From Clostridia bacterium (lineage in GTDB: Bacteria > Bacillota > Clostridia > Christensenellales > CAG-1252): DNA of 14,989 nt. The notes below the pieces were generated by a model. That model saw only the letters and a list, made by a program, of their open reading frames with translations. It was not told the origin of the DNA and did not search any database. The DNA is taken from NCBI GenBank assembly GCA_017615515.1, contig JAFZZX010000134.1:1-14989 (forward strand), given 5' to 3'. Numbering within the stretch: position 1 is the first letter of the stretch; each line of letters opens with the position of its first letter. Position numbers and translations under genes: made by a program. Below, piece by piece: positions 1 through 5,840 of this stretch.

Positions 1-1367
1 ATCTGCGAGGTGAACGCGTAACCGCTCCCTACACGCTTGATCGTCCCGATCGCGCCCTGCGTAAGACCGAGCGTCTTGCCGTCGAGAGCGATCTCGTCCG
101 CCGTGATCGCGAGGGTCTTGCCCGTCGTGCCGATCAGATAGGGTTTCGGGGGCAAAGCGCTCGCGCTGACCGCAGCGGGCTTTTTATTGCCGCCGGCGGG
201 GACGAAAGCGGGGTATTTGTGGATCGGGTTCGGACGAGCAGGTTTGACGGAAGGTTGCGGTTGGGGTTGCGGTTGGGGTATGGTCGAAGGGTCGATTTTC
301 TTCACGTGCACCGTACTATTGTCGACCGTCTTGCCGCGCAAGACCTCGTCGATCAACTGCAGCCACGCCGAGGCAGTCAGACGAGCCTTCCGATCGAACG
401 GATCGAGGAAGGTCCTTAAAAAGGCGTCCTTCAGCCTCGGGTCCAAGCCTTTCCAGATCGCGATGACCCGTTCGACCTCTTTGCGAAAGGCGATGTTCGC
501 GGGGTTCTTGCTGTTGCGGCACAGGTTGTCCAACCCGTTCGAGCGATTCGTCGGATCGAAGACGAACTTACGCCAATTCCTGTCGATATCGCCTTCGCTC
601 TCGTAATCTGCCACTTCGAGCATACTCTGGCACGCCGGGCGAGCGGAATACATCGCGACGCCGTGATACGCCGATTGCAGCACGTCGTCGGTCAGCACGC
701 GAAAGAGCAAAGTCGCCAGCGCGTACCGATCCGAATCGTAGCCGACCTTCGACTGTCCGAACGCCACTTCCGGCGCGATAAAGAAGCCGGTGCCGATCAG
801 AAAATTGCACTTTCCGTTGTTGATATCGGCGGTGCAAGCGATGTTCTCGCAGTCGATCACGTACAGCATATCTGCCTTTTCATCCCACATAAAGTTGCCA
901 AAGCTGATGTCGGTATAGCAATATCCGACGGTATGGAGCCTTTCGATCGAGGCAACGACCTTTTTCAGCAAGCCGAGTTTCCGCTCCATGGACATTCCGC
1001 GGATCGTACCGTCCGCCAAAAGCGAACTCAGAGACTTGCCCGAAGCAAGCTCCATCACATACCCCACTTCCTTCGTGGCGGGATCGGTGAAAAAGGCAAT
1101 AGGACAAACGTGATTGACCCCTGTTACCGATCCGTTTTTGACGGTTTCGATCATCTTCAAATCGGCTTTCTCGCTGATTAGCCTTTTGATATTCGCGATC
1201 TTACTTACGCGACGATTGCTGTCTTTTTCATCGAGGATCTTGACCGCATAGAGCCGATTGTCCTCCGAGCATTTTACCCGCCAAACGGATCCTTGTCCGC
1301 CCGAGCCGAGTTTACTCAGCACAGAGTAAGACTTGCCTGCGATCTTGATCGTGTCGTTGACTTTCAT
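1..1367 (-). CDS. Divergent Ser/Thr protein kinase-like protein of a TerY-P-like triad (partial, C-terminus beyond window)
   Basis: Reading leftward from ATG at 1367, 455 codons stay open to the window edge, so the C-terminus is missing. Visible kinase features are a glycine loop GSGGQGSV (residues 21-28), a beta-3 lysine in YAVKIL (K43), a catalytic loop YTDISFGN with D153 and N158, a metal-binding aspartate in VIDCEN (D172), and APE at 199-201. The kinase region covers roughly residues 10-345. A Pro-Gln repeat follows at 364-372, then a Pro/Ala/Lys-rich linker, then a start of a possible beta-rich region (about 410 on). HRD is replaced by YTD, the lysine two residues after the catalytic Asp is Ser, and DFG is DCE, so this is a divergent kinase. 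The ATG directly abuts the phosphatase stop TAA, and AAAGGAG lies inside the phosphatase 3' end, so translation is probably coupled. Its likely role, by analogy with TerY-P triads, is a phosphorylation switch opposed by the phosphatase. No membrane segment is seen before the edge. Confidence 0.88.
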   Translation of the reverse strand, partial: MKVNDTIKIAGKSYSVLSKLGSGGQGSVWRVKCSEDNRLYAVKILDEKDSNRRVSKIANIKRLISEKADLKMIETVKNGSVTGVNHVCPIAFFTDPATKEVGYVMELASGKSLSSLLADGTIRGMSMERKLGLLKKVVASIERLHTVGYCYTDISFGNFMWDEKADMLYVIDCENIACTADINNGKCNFLIGTGFFIAPEVAFGQSKVGYDSDRYALATLLFRVLTDDVLQSAYHGVAMYSARPACQSMLEVADYESEGDIDRNWRKFVFDPTNRSNGLDNLCRNSKNPANIAFRKEVERVIAIWKGLDPRLKDAFLRTFLDPFDRKARLTASAWLQLIDEVLRGKTVDNSTVHVKKIDPSTIPQPQPQPQPSVKPARPNPIHKYPAFVPAGGNKKPAAVSASALPPKPYLIGTTGKTLAITADEIALDGKTLGLTQGAIGTIKRVGSGYAFTSQ

Positions 1368-2939
1368 TTACTCTTCTCCTTTGGCGCTTTTCAGCACGAT
1401 ATGCACGATCGTGCTGTCGTCGCCCGTGCCGCGAGCGGTCTCGTTGTAGTCCGAACCGTCGCGCGCCATTGCGGACAGCGCCTCGCACCGAGCGTCGAAC
1501 GGAAGCTCCCGCATACGACGCGTAAAAGCGCTCGCCGTAGTTACCGTTGCGCCGAGCGCACTCTCGGCGCCGTCCGACGTGATGACGATGTCGGACACCT
1601 CTTCGGGGCGAAAGAAATCGACTTGCAAAGCGGAAGGCGTCTTCTTCAGGTGCGCAACGCTGAAAACCGAAGTCTGCGTCACGCCGGAGATCCCGTCGTT
1701 CAGGAAGAAACACCCGTAGGTGCGGTTCGCGCCGATCCCTTCGCGCTTTCTCACGAAAAACGCCCCGTCTCCCACGCGTCCGCAGGCGATGAACGCTTTG
1801 CACCCGAACGCAAATTGGAGCGTCGACGTGAAATCGACGAGTTCCGCATTCGGATCGCTCTTGAACGCATCGGAAGAGCGAACCGCCAACTCCCACGCGG
1901 AATGAAAATCCTTCGCGAGACCGAAGCGCAGATAATGCATCAACTTCGCCCAAGCGTCGTCCGAGACCGCCTTGAGTCTCTGCCTGTTGCCCTGCTCGTC
2001 GCGCGTTCTCCTGCGCCCGACGATCCGGTTGCGTTTCAAATACTTCTCGATCACGGCTCGGAGTGCCTTTACGGCGAATTCCGATCCGAAATAGGAGTTT
2101 ACGCAACTGCCCACACCGTCCGCGGAAACAGCGAGCCAGGTACTTTTGTCGAAGAAGGTCACCAAGCAGCAGTCCTCGCAATGATCGTGCATCGGCTTGC
2201 TGAGTTTGCCCTCGTAAGAGACGGCATAGATTTCGGCGTTGCCTCTTCGCTCGCGATATTCACACCCCTCGCGGATCGCGAACTCCATGTCGCGAAACTC
2301 CGCAATCTTCTTGATCCAAAACGCGACGCTGAAGTTTTCGTACTTCTCCACAAAAACTTCCCACAGCAGTTCGTAAATCTTCACCCGTCCGACGCCCGCC
2401 TCTCCCTCCGTAAGGGATTCGAGATCGGCGCGTTCCGCCTTGCGACGAACCGCTCTCGCCAGCACATTCGCACTCTCCGCCAAGTCAGCCGCGCCCGCGC
2501 TCGACAATGCGTAAGACAGCGCTTTCGCGTCTTCGCGGATCGCGCCGAGCGTCGTTTTGCCGTCTGCTGCTGTCGCTCCCTCCCAACAGTCTTGCGGATA
2601 CTTTCCGCCCGACATAACGTAGAACAGGAGAAATGCGGCGAATACGTTGTCGCTTTGCGGCGGTGTCTGCCTTTTCATCGTCGCAAGCAACTCGGGGAAA
2701 CGCGCGGCGTCCAAGTCCGCCAACAAAGGACAAAACCCTTTGACTGCGTCGATTTGGGAAAGGAGATCGACATTCGCCCCCTGTGCCTCCGAAAGACGGG
2801 AAAGCATCTCGATCGAGGCGAGCAAACGCTCGTTATAGGACAAGTCGCGCAAGGTGCCGACGCTCCTTTCTTCCCGCGGAGTACCCCCGTCAAGCGGAAC
2901 TCCCACCGTATCGTTTATAGTCGTTGTGTTCTCTTTCAT
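1368..2939 (-). CDS. PP2C-type Ser/Thr phosphatase with long N-terminal extension (triad member)
   Basis: This 523-residue protein carries the metal-dependent PP2C phosphatase motifs in its C-terminal half. They are SADGVGS (272-278), GDGAFF (390-395), TSDGAES (454-460) and GTGDDST (504-510), where the aspartates are the expected metal ligands. An HDHCEDCC stretch (251-258) sits where PP2C_2-type proteins have their first acidic motif. The phosphatase domain therefore covers about residues 235-520. The first 230 or so residues, mostly predicted-helical in character, match no family I recognise. The ATG at 2939 is chosen over TTG at 2942 because AAAGGAG ends 6 bases before the ATG. No signal peptide or membrane segment is evident. 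It lies between the VWA and kinase genes and would remove phosphates added by the kinase, which is inferred from context. The phosphatase fold is well supported, the substrate is unknown. Confidence 0.9.
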   Translation of the reverse strand: MKENTTTINDTVGVPLDGGTPREERSVGTLRDLSYNERLLASIEMLSRLSEAQGANVDLLSQIDAVKGFCPLLADLDAARFPELLATMKRQTPPQSDNVFAAFLLFYVMSGGKYPQDCWEGATAADGKTTLGAIREDAKALSYALSSAGAADLAESANVLARAVRRKAERADLESLTEGEAGVGRVKIYELLWEVFVEKYENFSVAFWIKKIAEFRDMEFAIREGCEYRERRGNAEIYAVSYEGKLSKPMHDHCEDCCLVTFFDKSTWLAVSADGVGSCVNSYFGSEFAVKALRAVIEKYLKRNRIVGRRRTRDEQGNRQRLKAVSDDAWAKLMHYLRFGLAKDFHSAWELAVRSSDAFKSDPNAELVDFTSTLQFAFGCKAFIACGRVGDGAFFVRKREGIGANRTYGCFFLNDGISGVTQTSVFSVAHLKKTPSALQVDFFRPEEVSDIVITSDGAESALGATVTTASAFTRRMRELPFDARCEALSAMARDGSDYNETARGTGDDSTIVHIVLKSAKGEE

Positions 2940-2945
2940 CAACTT

Positions 2946-2952
2946 CTCCTTT
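2946..2952 (-). promoter_or_regulatory. Ribosome binding site deciding the phosphatase start
   Basis: On the minus strand AAAGGAG lies 6 bases before ATG 2939 but only 3 bases before the in-frame TTG at 2942. Normal spacing therefore favours the ATG. Confidence 0.75.
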
Positions 2953-2954
2953 GC

Positions 2955-2981
2955 AAAAGAGGGGGATAGAATATCCCCCTC
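2955..2981 (-). terminator. Intercistronic hairpin with short T run between VWA and phosphatase genes
   Basis: On the minus strand a perfect 10-bp stem (GAGGGGGATA pairing with TATCCCCCTC) closes a 3-base loop and is followed by TTTT. It begins about 15 bases after the VWA stop and ends just before the phosphatase ribosome binding site. The form is that of an intrinsic terminator or a 3'-end-stabilising hairpin. Because the next two genes have no other visible promoter, it probably acts as a partial terminator that lowers phosphatase and kinase expression relative to the VWA protein. Confidence 0.7.
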
Positions 2982-2996
2982 GACGCATTGATACGA

Positions 2997-3662
2997 TTAC
3001 ACCATAGAGGCGTTGATCGTGACGGACTTGAGGATCTCCGCGAACTCGCTGGCATACTGTTCGGAGCAGTCGTAGTAGGCGGCGATTCCCGACCTTTCCA
3101 TACGCGCGCTCACTTTGCCGAACTTCTTGAGACTTTCCCTGCCCGCGTCATTGACGCTGATACCCAGCGCCACACGCAACGCTTTGCGGAATGCCGTGAC
3201 CTCGTGGGGATTGCCCTTCTCGGCGCATTCGAGCATTTCCTCATAGGTGGGATCCTTGCCGTTGGGTTCGCCGTCCGAGATCAAGATGATCGCGGGCGCT
3301 ACGGCGTTCACATCCACGTCCCCATGATATGCGCCGCCCTGAAGATCGTCGATAACCTTCTTGAGCGCCGCGCCGGTCGGCGTGCCGCCGTTGAAAGCTT
3401 CGGGATCAATGGGATCCCACGTCTTAAAATCTTCCAATGCGGTTTTGGGGACGATCTCGAAGACCTTGTCCTTATGCGCGTCGGTAAAGCCCAACACGAC
3501 AAAGCTGAGATTCAGAGTCGCGTCTTTAGTTCCCCTAATATCGTCGAACACCTGGCTGACGACTTGCGCCATCGCATTGTTGACCGCGTCCGCGCGACTG
3601 CCGTACATGGAGCCGGAGCAGTCGATCAGAAAATACACCGTTTTATTTTTTATTTGTTCCAT
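2997..3662 (-). CDS. TerY-like von Willebrand factor A domain protein (triad member)
   Basis: This 221-residue protein is essentially a single VWA domain. The metal-ion-dependent adhesion site is complete: DCSGS (D14, S16, S18), the threonine of GGTPTG (T94), and the aspartate of ISDGEPNG (D130). Length and spacing fit the stand-alone TerY family. There is no signal peptide, so it should be cytosolic. VWA domains of this type bind partner proteins through a divalent metal ion. In TerY-P triads the partners are proposed to include the PP2C phosphatase and kinase encoded next to it, as here. The ATG at 3662 has AGAGG about 10 bases upstream. It is the first intact gene of the leftward unit. The zinc-ribbon C-terminal extension seen in some TerY proteins is absent. 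The family call is firm, the stress or signal it serves is unknown. Confidence 0.9.
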   Translation of the reverse strand: MEQIKNKTVYFLIDCSGSMYGSRADAVNNAMAQVVSQVFDDIRGTKDATLNLSFVVLGFTDAHKDKVFEIVPKTALEDFKTWDPIDPEAFNGGTPTGAALKKVIDDLQGGAYHGDVDVNAVAPAIILISDGEPNGKDPTYEEMLECAEKGNPHEVTAFRKALRVALGISVNDAGRESLKKFGKVSARMERSGIAAYYDCSEQYASEFAEILKSVTINASMV

Positions 3663-3682
3663 AGTTTTTGTACCTCTTTCTT

Positions 3683-3832
3683 TTAATTATTCTTTTTCGT
3701 TGTCGTGCCGTTTTCGGCACCGCTTTCGCCCTGCGGCATCTTGTGCTTCGCGAGGATCGCATCCCCCACGACGGGATCTTCCCGTTTTATGCCGCTTGTT
3801 CCACTCGCGATCCGCTTTGTCCGTGCTTACAT
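3683..3832 (-). pseudogene. Possible frame-disrupted small gene heading the triad operon
   Basis: A textbook ribosome binding site (AAAAGGAGG, 3841-3849) sits 8 bases before ATG at 3832, but the next codon is TAA. Two downstream segments in different frames have neighbour-like codons. The first, just after the ATG in frame +2, reads STDKADREWNKRHKTG. The second, back in the frame of the ATG, reads EDPVVGDAILAKHKMPQGE and then GAENGTTTKKNN to a TAA at 3683. Two single-base changes would join them into a hydrophilic protein of about 50 residues. It may be a decayed gene, a sequencing or assembly artefact, or a start-stop leader element. I do not recognise the peptide. The region 3663-4042 otherwise contains only the promoter and no intact gene. 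Confidence 0.4.
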
Positions 3833-3840
3833 CGGTCTAA

Positions 3841-3849
3841 CCTCCTTTT
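3841..3849 (-). promoter_or_regulatory. Strong ribosome binding site in front of an ATG-TAA
   Basis: AAAAGGAGG on the minus strand is the best match to the anti-Shine-Dalgarno sequence in this part of the window, 8 bases from ATG 3832. The site implies that something is, or recently was, translated there. Confidence 0.6.
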
Positions 3850-3875
3850 GGCGTTATCGGATCTTTTACATCCAT

Positions 3876-3904
3876 ATTGTACCATTCGGAGAAAACAATG
3901 ACCA
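3876..3904 (-). promoter_or_regulatory. Predicted sigma-A promoter of the triad unit
   Basis: On the minus strand TGGTCA (3899-3904) and TACAAT (3876-3881) are separated by 17 bases, 4/6 and 5/6 matches to the -35 and -10 consensus, with TGG just before the -10. Transcription would start near 3869, about 20 bases before the strong ribosome binding site. A 6-bp inverted repeat (ATCTCG/CGAGAT, 3912-3932) lies just upstream and could be an operator, but that is speculative. Confidence 0.5.
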
Positions 3905-4042
3905 TAGCCGGATCTCGGATTTTTTACGAGATTTCGACCGATCTTACCAAATATCGACAACCAAGCCGAAAGAAAGCTTTAACCACCCAAAAAGATGGCT
4001 TTCCTTCCGAGGCAGCGCCACTTTTATGCCGATGCGCCAAGT

Positions 4043-4612
4043 TTATCTGTAATATTTTTCGATCCCGCCGTACCCGACGATCAACTTGTTCTCTTTGGTC
4101 TTTTGGATGAAGTTCGCGAGCCTCTTTTTATACTCGGCGGGGCGTTTCCTCGCCGCGTCGATGTAGGCGATGCGAATGCGTTTGTAGGGTTCGGAAAAGC
4201 GTTCGTAGTTGCGCCACGCGACCTCGTCCCGCTTGATCTCGCGGAGAATGTCCTCGGGGAAGACGAAAGGCGCGTCGAGGATCGGTTGCACCTCTTTTTG
4301 GACTTTCGGGTGTATCAAGCCCTGCCCGGCCAGCCGGATCAGCCTCTCGACGTTGGGTTGCGAATACGCGCTCCCCTTCCTGCGCGGCGTAAAACGGCGC
4401 AGTTGGTGGGTCTCGTCCAAGGTCCCCGCTTGTCCGTCGATCCAGCCGAAACAGAGCGCTTCCTCGACCGCGTCGTTGTACGAAACCCCCGTCTCGCCCG
4501 ACGCCTTGGACGGGAAAACGAACCAGATCTCTTTTGCGCTTTCGAAATGCTCCTCGAGCCACGCCCGCCATTCCCACCGATCGCGACAATAAATCCTCTC
4601 TTTTGCCTTCAC
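4043..4612 (-). CDS. YdeI/OmpD-associated family protein
   Basis: The 189-residue product resembles the YdeI/OmpD-associated family. It has an N-terminal EIWFVFPSKASG segment (28-39), the family's characteristic EALCFGWIDG (51-60), an RRFTPRRKGSAYSQPN stretch (72-87), and a C-terminal helical tail rich in Arg and Lys with AYIDAARKRPAEYKKRL. Some relatives are annotated as bacteriocin-protection or periplasmic proteins, but this one has no signal peptide and a precise biochemical role is not established. The start is GTG at 4612, with GAGGAG about 7 bases upstream. No in-frame ATG upstream is better placed. It appears monocistronic, with its own promoter at 4694-4722 and no clear intrinsic terminator after its TAA. 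Family assignment is strong, function is not. Confidence 0.85.
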   Translation of the reverse strand: MKAKERIYCRDRWEWRAWLEEHFESAKEIWFVFPSKASGETGVSYNDAVEEALCFGWIDGQAGTLDETHQLRRFTPRRKGSAYSQPNVERLIRLAGQGLIHPKVQKEVQPILDAPFVFPEDILREIKRDEVAWRNYERFSEPYKRIRIAYIDAARKRPAEYKKRLANFIQKTKENKLIVGYGGIEKYYR

Positions 4613-4637
4613 GAAAAGCTCCTCTTCCCTTTTATGC

Positions 4638-4658
4638 GCTTACGCCTATGGCGTATGC
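4638..4658. repeat. Inverted repeat in the 5' leader of the YdeI-family gene
   Basis: GCTTACGCC and GGCGTATGC form 9-base arms with one mismatch around a TAT loop. It lies in the predicted 5' untranslated leader of the minus-strand gene, between its promoter and its GTG start. It could be an operator or an RNA hairpin. Confidence 0.45.
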
Positions 4659-4693
4659 CTGCGGACAAGCGCGCCGCCCGTTCCGCTTTTTCG

Positions 4694-4722
4694 ATTATAC
4701 CTTATCTCTCGCAAAATGGCAA
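4694..4722 (-). promoter_or_regulatory. Predicted sigma-A promoter of the YdeI-family gene
   Basis: On the minus strand TTGCCA (4717-4722) and TATAAT (4694-4699) are 17 bases apart, a 5/6 and 6/6 match. The leader to the GTG start would be about 75 bases. It is divergent from the fructose operon promoter some 115 bases away, so the 306-base gap 4613-4918 is fully occupied by two promoters and leaders and needs no extra gene. Confidence 0.7.
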
Positions 4723-4813
4723 TACGCTGATTACATCCTATACACTTTTTACAAGTAGAAAGAATCATATAGATAATATGACGGCTCGGGGCGGCGGGTG
4801 GAAAATGGCGGTA

Positions 4814-4842
4814 TTGACTTTATCGGTGCCATTGTGTATAAT
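4814..4842 (+). promoter_or_regulatory. Predicted sigma-A promoter of the fructose operon
   Basis: TTGACT (4814-4819) and TATAAT (4837-4842) are separated by exactly 17 bases, an almost perfect consensus. The start would be near 4849, giving a leader of about 70 bases to fruK. No FruR-type regulator gene is next to it and I see no clear operator repeat. Such a strong promoter would need an outside repressor to be inducible. Confidence 0.78.
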
Positions 4843-4906
4843 AACAGTACAAGCATTCTTACTTCGTTTCGGACTCCGTAGCCTATTGCGTTTTCGACTT
4901 TATATC

Positions 4907-4912
4907 AGGAGG
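4907..4912 (+). promoter_or_regulatory. Ribosome binding site deciding the fruK start
   Basis: AGGAGG lies 6 bases before ATG 4919. The frame is open far upstream (to 3995), but that extension crosses the promoter and an opposite gene, so 4919 is the real start. Confidence 0.85.
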
Positions 4913-4918
4913 TATTTC

Positions 4919-5824
4919 ATGATTTATACCGTTACCTTTTCGCCGGCGATCGACTACGTGGTGGATCTCCGAACCTTTGAGATCGGGGAGATCAACCGCA
5001 CGGTCAAGGAAGTCGCCTATCCGGGAGGCAAAGGCATAAACGTCTCCATCGTGCTTGCCAATCTCGGCAAGCCGAGCGTCGCCACCGGCTTTTTGGGCGG
5101 ATTCACAGGGGATTTCATCAAGAGTGAACTCGAAAAGCGCAACATCTCGTCCGGCTTCATCGAAGTGGACGGGCTCACCCGCATCAACGTCAAGATCCGT
5201 GCGGGGAAAGAGACCGCGATCAACGGGCAAGGTCCGCACATCACGGACGAACAGATCGAGCGATTGATCGCGCAGTTGGGGCGCCTCGGAAAGGGAGACT
5301 ATTTGGTCATCTCGGGGACCATGCCTTCCTCTCTTCCCGCGAATATCTACGAGAGGATACTGGAGCGGATCCAAGGCTCCGGCGTGACCTTGATCGTGGA
5401 TGCGACGAAAGACATCCTTTTGAACACGCTGAAATATCATCCCTTGCTCGTCAAGCCGAATAAGGAGGAGCTGGAGGAGATGTTCTCGGTCAAGATAGAG
5501 GACACCGATCAACTGATCGCGAATGCGAAGAAACTCTTGGTTTTAGGCGCGGAAAACGTCATCGTCTCTTTAGGGAAGGACGGTGCGCTTCTCGTCGGAC
5601 AAAATATCGAACCCCGTTTGCGCGAAGCGCCGCCGGGGAAGGTGGTGAATACCGTGGGGGCCGGAGATTCTTTGGTTGCCGGCTTCATCGACGCCTACAT
5701 CGACACGAAGGACGTAGGCTTCGCATTCAAACAGGGGATAGCCACGGGAAGTGCTTCCGCTCTCAGCGAGACTCTTGCGACCAAAGAGGAAGTGGAAGCG
5801 TTGCTCAAAGTCATGGATGAATAA
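4919..5824 (+). CDS. fruK: 1-phosphofructokinase
   Basis: FruK phosphorylates fructose-1-phosphate with ATP to fructose-1,6-bisphosphate in the cytosol, the second step of PTS fructose use. The 301-residue protein is a complete PfkB-family sugar kinase. It begins with IYTVTFSPAIDYVVDL and has the substrate-binding GGKGINVS at 36-43. The ATP-site and catalytic signature NTVGAGDSLVAGF lies at 244-256, with D250 as the expected general base. Length matches the family norm. The gene immediately downstream is the fructose permease fruA (16 bases after the stop), which settles the choice between 1-phosphofructokinase and the similar tagatose-6-phosphate kinases. It is the first gene of the operon and follows a near-consensus promoter. 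Confidence 0.93.
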   Translation: MIYTVTFSPAIDYVVDLRTFEIGEINRTVKEVAYPGGKGINVSIVLANLGKPSVATGFLGGFTGDFIKSELEKRNISSGFIEVDGLTRINVKIRAGKETAINGQGPHITDEQIERLIAQLGRLGKGDYLVISGTMPSSLPANIYERILERIQGSGVTLIVDATKDILLNTLKYHPLLVKPNKEELEEMFSVKIEDTDQLIANAKKLLVLGAENVIVSLGKDGALLVGQNIEPRLREAPPGKVVNTVGAGDSLVAGFIDAYIDTKDVGFAFKQGIATGSASALSETLATKEEVEALLKVMDE

Positions 5825-5840
5825 TTCAAAAGGAGGTTCT

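Noticed and set aside
2940-2942. TTG as start of the phosphatase
   Set aside because: It is only 3 bases from the ribosome binding site, whereas the following ATG is at a normal 6.
1293-2969. Open frame of 558 codons on the plus strand
   Set aside because: It lies opposite the PP2C gene, is Arg/His-rich with no recognisable motif and no ribosome binding site. The minus strand has complete phosphatase motifs.
1-3662. Calling the triad a tellurite resistance operon
   Set aside because: Only the TerY-like VWA protein relates to ter systems. No TerB, TerC, TerD or TerZ gene is visible, so a resistance claim is unsupported.
3985-4040. Terminator after the YdeI-family gene
   Set aside because: Candidate stems are short, interrupted and lack a T run on the minus strand.
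3995-4918. Long in-frame extension upstream of fruK
   Set aside because: It crosses the YdeI-family gene on the other strand and the fructose promoter. AGGAGG before ATG 4919 and the normal 301-residue FruK length fix the start.
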